Below are positions 1-8,264 of a DNA stretch of 64,000 nt, in pieces (the stretch's first letter is position 1; every line of letters starts with the position of its first letter). Origin of the DNA: Paraburkholderia lycopersici. GTDB taxonomy: Bacteria > Pseudomonadota > Gammaproteobacteria > Burkholderiales > Burkholderiaceae. The stretch is from assembly GCF_900096975.1 (NCBI RefSeq), contig NZ_FMYQ01000004.1, forward strand, positions 62,001 to 126,000, in the 5' to 3' direction. The notes under the pieces are model-generated. The model was not told the DNA's origin, searched no databases, and saw only the letters and a list, made by a program, of their open reading frames with translations. Both the position numbers and the translations under genes were made by a program.

Positions 1-1000
1 CGCTCATCGCGACCTTCAGTGCCTTGAGCGGATGCGCGACGGTGTCGAGCACGGCCGTCGCCTCGAAGCCGCAGTGGACCATGCAGTCCGCGCACTTCTC
101 GTAGTTGCCGGTGCCGTACTTGTCCCAGTCGGTGGTTTCCATCAGTTCCTTGAAGGTCTTCACGTAACCTTCGCCGACCAGATAGCAGGGCTTTTGCCAG
201 CCGAACACGGTGCGGGCCGGGTTGCCCCAGGGCGTGCATTCGTAGGTCTGGTTGCCCGCGAGGAAGTCGAGGAACAGGCTCGACTGGCTGAACGACCAGT
301 TCTTGCCGTTGTTGCCGCGCTTGAAGATTTCGCGGAACAGCTTCTTGGTCTTGTCGCGGTTCAGGAAGTGCTGCTGGTCCGGCGCGCGCTCGTAGGCGTA
401 GCCCGGCGAAACGGTGATGCCGTCCACGCCAATGGGGCCCAGCGTGTCGAAGAACTTCGCCACGCGCTCGGGAATCGCGTCGTTGAACAGCGTGCAGTTG
501 ATGTTCACGCGGAAGCCGCGGCGCTTCGCTTCCTTGATGGCCGCGACGGCCTTGTCGTAGGTGCCTTCCTGCGAGACCGAGTGGTCGTGCGCTTCGCGGT
601 CGCCGTCGAGGTGCACCGACCAGACGAAGTACGGGCTCGGCTCGTAGTCGTCCATCTTCTTTTCCATGAGCAGCGCGTTCGTGCAGAGATACACGAACTT
701 CTTGCGCGCCATGATGCCCTTGACGATCTGCGGCATTTCCTTGTGCAGCAGCGGCTCGCCGCCGGCGATGGAAACGACCGGCGCGCCGCACTCGTCGACG
801 GCTTCGAGGCATTCCTGCAGCGACAGGCGCTGGTTCAGGATGGGGTCCGGATAATCGATCTTGCCGCAGCCGTTGCAGGCGAGATTGCAGCGGAACAGCG
901 GCTCGAGCATGAGCGCGAGCGGATAGCGTTTGTTACCGCCGAAATGCTGACGGAAGATATAGGCGCCAACGCGGACTTTCTGGAGCAGCGGAATAGACAA
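1..1000 (-). CDS. hpnH: HpnH, adenosyl-hopene synthase (radical SAM), 3' end cut by window edge
   Basis: Radical SAM enzyme that joins the 5'-deoxyadenosyl group of SAM to diploptene, the first step of C35 (extended) hopanoid synthesis. The radical SAM cluster motif CNLACNGC (C38, C42, C45) is visible, followed by a glycine-rich GGEP motif. The start is TTG at 998-1000, with a GGAGGA ribosome binding site at 1007-1012 and a 6-base spacer; no ATG lies nearby. The first 333 codons are in the window and the C-terminus runs off the left edge. It starts 12 bases after the ispH stop, so the two are surely one transcript. This hpnH-ispH pairing is typical of Burkholderiales. Confidence 0.93.
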   Translation of the reverse strand, partial: MSIPLLQKVRVGAYIFRQHFGGNKRYPLALMLEPLFRCNLACNGCGKIDYPDPILNQRLSLQECLEAVDECGAPVVSIAGGEPLLHKEMPQIVKGIMARKKFVYLCTNALLMEKKMDDYEPSPYFVWSVHLDGDREAHDHSVSQEGTYDKAVAAIKEAKRRGFRVNINCTLFNDAIPERVAKFFDTLGPIGVDGITVSPGYAYERAPDQQHFLNRDKTKKLFREIFKRGNNGKNWSFSQSSLFLDFLAGNQTYECTPWGNPARTVFGWQKPCYLVGEGYVKTFKELMETTDWDKYGTGNYEKCADCMVHCGFEATAVLDTVAHPLKALKVAMS

Positions 1001-1012
1001 GACGTGTCCTCC

Positions 1013-1957
1013 TTAAACTTCGCGCGCGACGAGCGGTTGCAACAGCTTCGACGGCAGCTTGAATTCGACTTTTTCTTCACGGCCCGTCATCGTCGACACC
1101 TCGACAGGCCCCAACGCGCGCAGCGCGTCGATCACGTTCTCAACCATTTCTTCGGGTGCCGATGCGCCGGCCGTGATACCGACCGTTTGCACATTGGCGA
1201 ACCATTCGGGCTTCACTTCCGAGCCATCGGCGACGAGATAGCTCGGCACACCCGTTTCGCTGCCGATCTCGCGCAGACGATTCGAGTTCGAGCTGTTCGT
1301 CGCGCCCACCACGAGCAGAACGTCCGCCAGCTCCGACAGTTCGCGCACCGCTGCCTGGCGGTTTTGCGTGGCGTAGCAGATGTCGCGCGTGTCCGGGCCG
1401 ACGATGTCGGTGAAGCGGGCGAGCAGCGCGTCGATGATGCCGCGCGTGTCGTCCACCGAGAGGGTGGTCTGCGTCACGTACGCGAGCGGCGCATCGAGCG
1501 GCAGGTCGAGCTTCGCAACGTCGGCTTCGCTCTGCACGAGCAGCACGGTGCCTGGAATCTGGCCGATCGTGCCTTCGACTTCAGGGTGGCCGGCATGGCC
1601 GATCAGGATCAGCGTGCGGCCCGCCGCGACGTACTGGCGGCCCTGCACATGAACCTTCGTGACGAGCGGGCAGGTGGCGTCGAGCACGTCGAGGTCGCGT
1701 TCCTCGGCGGCGCGTTCCACGGTCTTCGCCACGCCGTGCGCGCTGAAGATCGCCACTGCGCCTTCCGGTACCTCGTCGAGTTCTTCCACGAAACGCGCGC
1801 CCTTGTTGCGCAGGTTTTCGACCACATGACGGTTGTGGACGATTTCATGGCGCACGTAGACCGGCGCGCCGTGTTTCTGCAGTGCGCGATCAACGATTTC
1901 GATAGCGCGGACAACCCCCGCGCAAAAGCCGCGGGGTTGGGCAAGGATCACTCGCAT
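1013..1957 (-). CDS. ispH: IspH (LytB), 4-hydroxy-3-methylbut-2-enyl diphosphate reductase
   Basis: Last enzyme of the MEP isoprenoid pathway; reduces HMBPP to IPP and DMAPP using a [4Fe-4S] cluster. The 314-residue protein shows the three cluster cysteines C12 (RGFCAG), C96 (DATCPL) and C194 (DICYATQ), the substrate-binding histidines H41, H74 and H124, and the proton-relay E126. The start is the ATG at 1955-1957, where the family N-terminus [14 protein letters not shown] begins; the open frame extends 43 codons further upstream without family character. It leads an operon with hpnH and presumably supplies isoprenoid units for hopanoids. Burkholderiales often carry a second ispH elsewhere, so this may be the hopanoid-linked copy. 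Confidence 0.96.
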   Translation of the reverse strand: MRVILAQPRGFCAGVVRAIEIVDRALQKHGAPVYVRHEIVHNRHVVENLRNKGARFVEELDEVPEGAVAIFSAHGVAKTVERAAEERDLDVLDATCPLVTKVHVQGRQYVAAGRTLILIGHAGHPEVEGTIGQIPGTVLLVQSEADVAKLDLPLDAPLAYVTQTTLSVDDTRGIIDALLARFTDIVGPDTRDICYATQNRQAAVRELSELADVLLVVGATNSSNSNRLREIGSETGVPSYLVADGSEVKPEWFANVQTVGITAGASAPEEMVENVIDALRALGPVEVSTMTGREEKVEFKLPSKLLQPLVAREV

Positions 1958-2360
1958 AAGGTGGCGAACTCCGACTGCCGCAGGAGGCGAGCGAGTCGGT
2001 AAAAATGACCTGATCGCCGGCGGCTGTCTATTATTAAGGATGCAAAAATCCGCCAAAGGGGTGACGGAATAAAACCAGACGCGCATTTTAACCCCATCGC
2101 CCGCGGTTTGCTGCGCGGAGCACTAGCAGGTGCGGCGTGCACGCGACGGCGGCGCCCGCGCGACGGCCGGCAGTCCCCGAAAAGTTCGCCGCATGGCGCC
2201 CCGGCGGCACCCGGCATGCTCGGCCGGCGCCCCACGGCCGCATGGCGGCCATGCGGCAAATGAGACCGGACGCGCGGTCCTTGCGCGGTGCAACATGACG
2301 CGGGAACCCTTAAACTATTGCGTCCTGCGCTTGCCCGATGGCGGCCGAGGATACGACCCC
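1958..2360. other. Divergent intergenic region between ispH and hpnC
   Basis: About 400 bases with no supported gene. It holds the candidate ispH promoter at 2028-2056. On the hpnC side I see only a weak TAAACT (2311-2316) with no well-spaced -35. The open frame upstream of hpnC through here is arginine-rich GC shadow. Confidence 0.5.
2028..2056 (-). promoter_or_regulatory. Candidate sigma70 promoter of ispH-hpnH
   Basis: Minus-strand TTGGCG (2051-2056), 17-base spacer, TAATAG (2028-2033). It would start transcription near 2021 and leave a leader of about 65 bases before the ispH ATG. Found by eye only. Confidence 0.5.
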
Positions 2361-3245
2361 ATGCCGAACGCTTCGATGGAACCCGACCACTACGACGATT
2401 TTCCGGTAGCGCGCGTCTTGCTGCCGAAGGCGCTGCGCGCGCCTGTCGGCGTGATCTATCACGTCGCGCGCACGCTCGACGACATCGCGGACGAAGGCGA
2501 CTGGAGCCCCGAGCTGCGTCACACGCGCCTCGCCGATTTCCGCGAGGGCCTGAACGCGGTGGCCGAAGGCCGCGCGGCGCGCGTGCATCCCACGCTGTTC
2601 GCGGAGCTCGCGAAAGTGGTGCGCGAATGCCAGTTGCCGCTGGAACCGTTTTACGATCTCGTCGCCGCATTCGATCAGGATATCGACACGACGCGCTACG
2701 CCGATCGCTTCGATCTGCTGGACTTCTGCCGGCGCTCGGCGAATCCGGTCGGCCGCTTGATGCTGCATCTGATCGACGAGGCGACGCCGGAGAACCTCAC
2801 CGATTCCGACGCGATCTGCACCGCCTTGCAACTCATCACTTTTCTCCAGGACGTGGGCGCCGACTGGCAGCGCGGCCGCGTCTACCTGCCGCTGGCGGAC
2901 CGCGAGCGTTTCGGCGTGACCGAGGCGCAGATCGCCGCCGGCAGGGCGGACGACGCGTGGCGCGCGCTGATGGCGCAGGAAGTGGCGCGCGCGCGCGCGC
3001 TCATGGTGGGCGGCGCGCCGCTCGCGCTGCGCGTGCCGGGACGCTTTGGCCTCGAGCTGTGCAGCGTCGTGCACGGCGGCCTGCGCATGCTCGAAATCAT
3101 CGAGCGCGGCGGCTACGACGTTTTCCGCGCGCGGCCTGTGCTGCGCGCGCCCGACTGGGCCGTGGTGCTCCTGCGCACGGCGGCCATGTGGCTGTCGCGC
3201 CGCGTGGGCGTGCGCGCGCCTTCGATCGAGAGTAACAACGCATGA
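2361..3245 (+). CDS. hpnC: HpnC, squalene synthase family (hydroxysqualene synthase)
   Basis: Trans-isoprenyl diphosphate synthase-like enzyme. In the HpnCDE route HpnD makes presqualene diphosphate, HpnC hydrolyses it to hydroxysqualene and HpnE reduces that to squalene, the hopene precursor. The 294-residue protein has the aspartate-rich motifs DDIADE (40-45) and DVGAD (164-168) and the family N-terminal block DHYDDFPVA. I chose the ATG at 2361 (GAGG at 2347-2350); the ATG at 2376 is a close alternative. It overlaps hpnB by four bases (ATGA). hpnD, hpnE and the cyclase gene, usual neighbours, are not in this window. Confidence 0.9.
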   Translation: MPNASMEPDHYDDFPVARVLLPKALRAPVGVIYHVARTLDDIADEGDWSPELRHTRLADFREGLNAVAEGRAARVHPTLFAELAKVVRECQLPLEPFYDLVAAFDQDIDTTRYADRFDLLDFCRRSANPVGRLMLHLIDEATPENLTDSDAICTALQLITFLQDVGADWQRGRVYLPLADRERFGVTEAQIAAGRADDAWRALMAQEVARARALMVGGAPLALRVPGRFGLELCSVVHGGLRMLEIIERGGYDVFRARPVLRAPDWAVVLLRTAAMWLSRRVGVRAPSIESNNA

Positions 3246-4420
3246 CTACCACCCTCCTGTTTGCCGTCTCCTGCCTCTCGCTGTTGATCTGGCTCGTGTT
3301 GCTGTTCGGCCGCGGCGGCTTCTGGCGCGCGCGCCCCGCCGAACCGCTGCCGCTCGTCGAGCCGGCGGCGGGCTGGCCCGCCGCGTGTGCCGTGGTGCCG
3401 GCGCGCAACGAGGCCGACGCGATCGGCGAGGCCGTCAGTTCGCTGCTCCAGCAGGACTACGGCGGCGAATTTCACGTCATCGTGATCGACGACCACAGCA
3501 CCGACGGCACCGCCGAAGCCGCGCGCGCCGCCGCACTTGCGCTGCAATGCCCGGAAAAGCTCAGCGTGATCGCTGCGAAACCGCTGCCCGCGGGCTGGTC
3601 GGGCAAGGTGTGGGCGCAGTCGCAGGGCATCGAGGCGGTGCGCACGCTCAAGCTTCCCGCCGACTACCTGCTCCTCACGGATGCCGACATCGGCCACCCG
3701 CCCGACGCGCTCGCGCAACTCGTGGTGCGCGCGCAGGCCGAAGGCCGCGACCTCGTTTCGCTGATGGTGCGGCTGCGCTGCGACTCGGTCTGGGAAAAGG
3801 CGCTCATTCCGGCGTTCGTGTTCTTCTTCGCGAAGCTCTATCCGTTCTCGTGGGTCAACAACCCGAAGAACCGCACGGCGGCGGCGGCCGGCGGCTGCAT
3901 GCTGGTGCGCCGCGAGGCGCTCGAAGAGGCGGGCGGCATCGAGTCGATCCGCGCCGAGTTGATCGACGATTGCAGTCTCGCCGCGCGCATCAAGCATCGC
4001 GGCGAGGGCCGTCACCCGATCCGCCTCGATGTGGCCGCGAAGAGCATATCGCTGCGCCCGTACGATTCGTGGAAGGACATCTGGAACATGATCGCGCGCA
4101 CGGCGTTCACGCAATTGCATTACTCGGCGTGGCAGCTCGCGGGCACGATCCTCGGCATGGCGGTCATCTATCTCGCGCCGCCCGTGGTCGCGCTCGCGCT
4201 CGGCCCGAAGGGCTGGCCCGCATGGCTCGCCTGGGCGCTGATGTGCTGCGCCTACTCGCCGATGCTCGCCTACTACCGGCGCTCGCCGCTGTGGGCGCCG
4301 TTCCTGCCGCTCGTCGCGCTGTTCTATGTGGGGGCGACGTTTGCCTCGGCGTGGCGCTTCTGGCGCGGCAAGGGCGGCCAGTGGAAGGCGCGCGTGCAGG
4401 CGCCCGTGCAGAGCCGTTGA
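3242..4420 (+). CDS. hpnB: HpnB, hopene-associated glycosyltransferase (GT2 fold)
   Basis: Membrane-bound family 2 glycosyltransferase of the hopene-associated HpnB type; substrate not proven. The 392-residue protein has an N-terminal membrane segment (about residues 3-22), then a GT-A domain with VVPARNEA, IDDHSTDGTA, TDADIGH and the acceptor-site motif ELIDDCSLA, and three or four C-terminal hydrophobic segments. It is translationally coupled to hpnC by an ATGA overlap, and a terminator lies about 30 bases after its stop, so hpnC-hpnB is a closed two-gene unit. The hopanoid role follows from the family and neighbours. Confidence 0.9.
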   Translation: MTTTLLFAVSCLSLLIWLVLLFGRGGFWRARPAEPLPLVEPAAGWPAACAVVPARNEADAIGEAVSSLLQQDYGGEFHVIVIDDHSTDGTAEAARAAALALQCPEKLSVIAAKPLPAGWSGKVWAQSQGIEAVRTLKLPADYLLLTDADIGHPPDALAQLVVRAQAEGRDLVSLMVRLRCDSVWEKALIPAFVFFFAKLYPFSWVNNPKNRTAAAAGGCMLVRREALEEAGGIESIRAELIDDCSLAARIKHRGEGRHPIRLDVAAKSISLRPYDSWKDIWNMIARTAFTQLHYSAWQLAGTILGMAVIYLAPPVVALALGPKGWPAWLAWALMCCAYSPMLAYYRRSPLWAPFLPLVALFYVGATFASAWRFWRGKGGQWKARVQAPVQSR

Positions 4421-4451
4421 AGCACGGCTCGCCGCCAGGCCGCCGCGAATG

Positions 4452-4482
4452 AAAAAAAGCCGTCGGTTTCGACGGCTTTTTT
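4452..4482. terminator. Bidirectional rho-independent terminator
   Basis: An 8-bp stem (AGCCGTCG/CGACGGCT) with a GTTT loop is flanked by seven A on the left and six T on the right, so it can stop transcripts from hpnB (plus) and from the convergent gene at 4505-5095 (minus). Confidence 0.9.
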
Positions 4483-4504
4483 GTGGGGTGGACGCCCGCG
4501 CGTG

Positions 4505-5095
4505 CTAGCGCTGCGTGAGCATCATATACATCTGCACGACGACGTCGGGCGAGAACGTGAACGGCACCCAGCCGTGACCGGTGTGACGCAGCACCAGCAG
4601 GCGGTCGCCATTGGACTGCTTCTGCACGGCCATTACCGGATTTTTCGTGGACGCGAAGCGCCAGCCGGGCGGAATGCCGGGCGGCGGCTCCGGCTGCATC
4701 GAGGCGCGCGCGTTCGACAGCTCCTCGATCATCTGGCCGACTTGCAACGCGTTGAGCGTCACCGTCCGGCCGCCGATCGTCAGCGTGATTTCGTTCTGCG
4801 ACGGCCGCGCCACGAGCAGTTCGGGCTGCGCGTCGGCGGCGGTCTCGGCCTGCTCTACCGCGGCTTCTGCGGCCTCGGCGGTCGCGACCGCTTCAGTCGC
4901 TTCGGCTTGCGGCGTGACGGCGGCATCCGCTGCCGGGGCGGCGGCGCGCTCCGGTTCGCCGGCTGCAGCGGGGGATGCGTGGAGGGGTTCTGCGGCGGCA
5001 CGTTCGTCGGCGCGCGGTGTTTGCGCGGCGGCGGCGGCCTGAAGGAGCTGATCGACGCCCGCTTCGAGCACGCCAATCTGGTCTTGAAGATTCAT
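4505..5095 (-). CDS. Conserved hypothetical protein, Ala/Glu-rich N-terminal half
   Basis: 196 residues, function not recognised. The N-terminus (MNLQDQIGVLEAGVDQLLQA) looks like a short amphipathic helix. Residues about 20-95 are a low-complexity Ala/Glu/Pro linker. The C-terminal 100 residues form a compact domain with LTIGGRTVTLNALQVGQ and end in VVVQMYMMLTQR. There is no signal peptide and no membrane segment. The gene is monocistronic, with a shared terminator downstream and about 130 bases between it and hpnA. The clear domain, normal codon use and good start make it a real gene. Confidence 0.75.
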   Translation of the reverse strand: MNLQDQIGVLEAGVDQLLQAAAAAQTPRADERAAAEPLHASPAAAGEPERAAAPAADAAVTPQAEATEAVATAEAAEAAVEQAETAADAQPELLVARPSQNEITLTIGGRTVTLNALQVGQMIEELSNARASMQPEPPPGIPPGWRFASTKNPVMAVQKQSNGDRLLVLRHTGHGWVPFTFSPDVVVQMYMMLTQR

Positions 5096-5200
5096 GCGAG
5101 CTTCTCAGGTAAGACCCGCGATTTTACCCACAGCGCGCGTGCATTGCCCTTCCGGCGTTGTATGCATGTTGCAGGAAAAGTTGTAACAAATTGCTCGGCT

Positions 5201-5218
5201 GGCGCGCGGCTGCGCGCC
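5201..5218 (-). terminator. Possible terminator hairpin after hpnA
   Basis: GGCGCGC/GCGCGCC stem with a 4-base loop just past the hpnA stop. On the minus strand it is followed by AGCCGAGCAATTTGTT, only a weak U-rich tail, so termination efficiency is uncertain. Confidence 0.4.
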
Positions 5219-5224
5219 GGAAGC

Positions 5225-6247
5225 TCATTTCGCATTCAGATAACCCGCTTCGCGGAACCATGCGAGCGCATCTTTCAAGCCCTCGCGATACGGTCGCGCG
5301 CGATAGCCAAGCTCGCGCTCCGCCTTCGCCGACGTGAAGTACATCTTGTTCTTCGACATCTTGAGCGCATCGACGGTCACGAACGGCTCGCGCTTCGTGA
5401 AGCGCGCCACGGCTTCCGCGCCCAGCGCGAGCGGGTAGAGCGGCCAGCGCGGCAGCGCGATCGTGGGCGGCTTGCGGCCCACCATGCCCGCGATGTCGGC
5501 GAGCATTTGCTGCAGCGGCAGGTTCTCGCCGCCGAGAATGTAACGCTCGCCAATGCGCCCGCGCTCGAGCGCGAGGAAGTGGCCCATGGCGACGTCGTCC
5601 ACGTGCACGAGATTCAGGCCCGTGTCGACGAAGGCGGGAATCTTGCCCGTCGCCGCCTCGACGATGATGCGGCCCGTGGGCGTCGGCTTCACGTCGCGCG
5701 GCCCGATCGGCGTGGACGGATTGACGATCACGGCGGGCAGGCCGTCGCGCTCGATCATGCGCTCCACGGCGCGCTCGGCGAGCACCTTGCTGCGCTTGTA
5801 CACGCCGATCGCCTGACCGGCCGTGAGCGGCGAGGTCTCGTCGGCGGAGTTGCCCGAGCTCGTGACCTTGAGCGTCGCCACGCTGCTCGTGTAGACGACG
5901 CGTTCCACGCCTGCGTCGAGCGCGGCGCGCATGGTCGCTTCGGCGCCTTCGAGATTGGCGCGCTCGATTTCGTGCGGATCGGGTGCCCACAGGCGGTAAT
6001 CGGCGGCCACGTGAAAGAGGTAGCGCACGCCGGCAAGCGCCTTGCGCATCGAGGCGGCGTCGCGCATGTCGCCGGTGACGATTTCGACCTCGAGCGCTTC
6101 GAGGTTCTTGCGCGGGCTCGTGGCGCGCACCAGCACGCGCACGGCATAGCCCTTTTCTTGCGCGATGCGGGCGACGGCCGAGCCGACGAAGCCGGACGCT
6201 CCGGTGATCAGCACGAGATCTCGGTTGGCGCGGGAGGTGTCGGTCAT
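5225..6247 (-). CDS. hpnA: HpnA, hopanoid-associated sugar epimerase (extended SDR)
   Basis: NAD(P)-dependent extended short-chain dehydrogenase of the HpnA/dihydroflavonol reductase-like group, thought to act on a nucleotide sugar or sugar headgroup of hopanoids; exact reaction not established. The 340-residue protein has the nucleotide motif TGASGFVGSAVA at residues 15-26, a SS-x-AT segment and the catalytic YKRSK (Y-x-x-x-K), then a substrate domain beginning NPSTPIGPRD. It is separated from hpnB by one unrelated gene and transcribed in the opposite direction. The start ATG at 6245-6247 begins right at the Rossmann fold. Confidence 0.88.
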   Translation of the reverse strand: MTDTSRANRDLVLITGASGFVGSAVARIAQEKGYAVRVLVRATSPRKNLEALEVEIVTGDMRDAASMRKALAGVRYLFHVAADYRLWAPDPHEIERANLEGAEATMRAALDAGVERVVYTSSVATLKVTSSGNSADETSPLTAGQAIGVYKRSKVLAERAVERMIERDGLPAVIVNPSTPIGPRDVKPTPTGRIIVEAATGKIPAFVDTGLNLVHVDDVAMGHFLALERGRIGERYILGGENLPLQQMLADIAGMVGRKPPTIALPRWPLYPLALGAEAVARFTKREPFVTVDALKMSKNKMYFTSAKAERELGYRARPYREGLKDALAWFREAGYLNAK

Positions 6248-6429
6248 TGCGGGTTCGCTTCCATGGTCGGTGACGCGCCGCGTGCGCGGCGTGGCACGGA
6301 TTGTACGCGGCGCGGGCGTTCAGGTGCCTTGCCGGGCGCCCCGGCTGTGCGCCCGGCGTGCCCGCGCGATGGCGTCTACAATGCCGACCGTATCGGCCGT
6401 GGAAGCAACGAGGAATGGAGAAACGAGCA

Positions 6430-6726
6430 ATGAGCGAACCCGATCTGGATGCGCGTCTCGAAACGTATTACGTGCGCGTGCACGGGACCGTGCAGGGGGT
6501 GGGCTTTCGTCACGCGACGGTGCGCCAGGCGCACGCGTTGCGCATTCGCGGTTACGTCGCGAATCTCGAGGACGGCTCCGTCGAGGCCGTCATCCAGGGC
6601 ACGGCCAATCAGGTGGACCGCATGCTCTCGTGGCTGCGCCACGGGCCGCCTGCCGCGCGCGTGAGTTCGGTGGAGAGCGAGGAGCGCTTCACCGGGAAAC
6701 GTTACGAGCGCTTCGAGCAGCACTGA
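6430..6726 (+). CDS. acyP: Acylphosphatase
   Basis: Small cytoplasmic enzyme (98 residues) that hydrolyses acyl phosphates such as 1,3-bisphosphoglycerate or carbamoyl phosphate. The signature GTVQGVGFRHAT carries the phosphate-binding arginine R27, and the second catalytic residue N45 lies in GYVANLEDGSVEA. Length and fold order match the stand-alone family. The ATG at 6430 has GGAG at 6417-6420; the open frame upstream has no family residues. A TACAAT box at 6377-6382 is a plausible -10, without a convincing -35. It diverges from hpnA and converges on egtD. Confidence 0.93.
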   Translation: MSEPDLDARLETYYVRVHGTVQGVGFRHATVRQAHALRIRGYVANLEDGSVEAVIQGTANQVDRMLSWLRHGPPAARVSSVESEERFTGKRYERFEQH

Positions 6727-6737
6727 AATCGCCCGAT

Positions 6738-6774
6738 AAAAAAGCGGTGCGTCTCTCGCGAGGCGCGCCGCTTC
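6738..6774 (-). terminator. Terminator of egtD
   Basis: A 10-bp stem (AAGCGGTGCG/CGCGCCGCTT, one G-U) with a 12-base loop lies between the convergent stops. On the minus strand it is followed by a T-run (complement of GATAAAAAA). The plus-strand side has only a weak CTTCTTCC tail. Confidence 0.65.
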
Positions 6775-6791
6775 TTCCTATGCGCCTCGCG

Positions 6792-7808
6792 TCACCTCAC
6801 GGCAAGCAGACTCTCCGCGAATCCCCACTCCTTCTCCACCCACTGCCGCGCGCATTCGAAGCCCGCATCGGCGGCGATCGCCGGGATTTCATCGGCATGG
6901 TACTTGTGGCTGCTCTCGGTCCAGATCGTCTCGCCCGCGCCGATCTCGACCGTGAGACCGGCCGCGCGGACCCCGGCGCGCACGTCGCGCCTCGCCCGCA
7001 GATGCATTTCGATGCTGCGCACGTCCGCGTTGAAGCGCGCGACGTGCTCGAAGTCGCGCAGGTCGAAGTCGGCGTCGAGCTCGCGGTTGATGCGCGAAAG
7101 CAGGTTCAGGTTGAAGGCCGCCGTGGCCCCGATGGCGTCGTCGTAGGCGGCGATCAGCGTGCCGACGGGCTTCACGAGGTCGGTGCCGAGCAGGAGCGTG
7201 TCGCCGGGGCGCAGCATCGCGCGGATGTCGCGCAGGAAGCGCGTGGCCGCGAGGCGCGCGAAGTTGCCGATCGTGCTGCCGAGAAAGAGCACGAGCAACT
7301 GCTCGCCGCGCTTGCGCTGGCGGCTCACTTCGGAAAGGCCGGCGAGATAGTCGCGCTCGTAACCGACGATCGAGATGCGTTCGATGTCGGCGAGTTCGCG
7401 CCGGCACAGTTGCAGCGCGGTGCGCGATATCTCGATCGGACAGTACGACGTGGGGCGCTTGCGGCACAGCGCTTCGAGAATGCGGCGCGTCTTGCGGCCG
7501 CTGCCGCTGCCCAGCTCGGCGACCTTGACGTCGGAGGGCAGCGCTTCGACGATCTCGGGCGCGTAGCGCGTGAGCAGGCGTTCCTCGGCGCGCGTGACGC
7601 CGTACTCGGGCAGCACGGTGATCACTTCGAAGAGGGCAGAACCCACTTCGTCATATAGATACTTCGACGGCAGTTCCTTCTGCGGCGCATGCATGAGGCC
7701 TGCGCGCACTGCGGCGGCGAATTCGCCGGCGGCGGGAGAAAGGTCGGACGAATGGCCAAAGGCGCGGGCGGGGTCGGCAACGGCGGGGCGGGGCGCAGAA
7801 AGTGTCAT
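6792..7808 (-). CDS. egtD: EgtD-type L-histidine N-alpha-methyltransferase
   Basis: SAM-dependent methyltransferase of the EgtD/DUF2260 family, which trimethylates histidine to hercynine in ergothioneine synthesis. The 338-residue protein has the SAM loop ELGSGSGRKT, the family motif LGSTIGNF, FNLNLLSRINREL and the C-terminal ESSHKYHADEI. The chosen ATG (7806-7808) gives a normal N-terminus; the frame is open 27 codons further up without family residues. No egtB-like sulfoxide synthase is next to it, so the product may be hercynine, ergothioneine with a distant egtB, or another methylated amino acid. A terminator follows. Confidence 0.85.
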   Translation of the reverse strand: MTLSAPRPAVADPARAFGHSSDLSPAAGEFAAAVRAGLMHAPQKELPSKYLYDEVGSALFEVITVLPEYGVTRAEERLLTRYAPEIVEALPSDVKVAELGSGSGRKTRRILEALCRKRPTSYCPIEISRTALQLCRRELADIERISIVGYERDYLAGLSEVSRQRKRGEQLLVLFLGSTIGNFARLAATRFLRDIRAMLRPGDTLLLGTDLVKPVGTLIAAYDDAIGATAAFNLNLLSRINRELDADFDLRDFEHVARFNADVRSIEMHLRARRDVRAGVRAAGLTVEIGAGETIWTESSHKYHADEIPAIAADAGFECARQWVEKEWGFAESLLAVR

Positions 7809-8264
7809 GCGGGCTCCAGGGGCGTTGGACGTTGTGGGGACGGCGTCGTGCTCGCGGTGGCCGGCGAGCGCGCGGCGCGCGCCAGTCAAACGCGAGGCGC
7901 GGCTCCCGCAGCCCAGGCGGAATCCCGCTGGCTGCAGCGGAGTCCAGCCGGGTTGCGGCGACGGCGGGCTGGCGCAGCGAGACTTACGTTCTAGTCCATC
8001 GTCGTGCGATCTGCCGGACTAAATTGCTCTGCCTGCGGTGGGAGGGCGAGTGCGCACGACATATGCCCGCCTTGTGCGGCGCGGGTTTGCGGCACCTCTC
8101 GCAGCCCAAACACGACTAGAATGCGGTCTCGCTGCCGGTTTCGCCGGCGCGCGTCTTATTCAACAGCCAGTTCAAATGACAACGCTTTTACTCGTGCGTG
8201 TGAAATCTGCGCACCGCGCCGCTCGCGATTGCCCCGTTTCTGCTTTCCTGACTTGCACGTGCCG
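7809..8264. other. Divergent intergenic region, egtD / rarD
   Basis: About 455 bases with no gene I can support. A TAGAAT box near 8115-8120 could be a -10 for rarD, but no matching -35 sits 16-18 bases upstream. No hairpin with a T-tract and no repeat stands out. Confidence 0.4.

Noticed and set aside
32..2002. Open frame opposite hpnH and ispH
   Set aside because: No family motif; the minus strand shows the complete Fe-S and radical SAM motifs.
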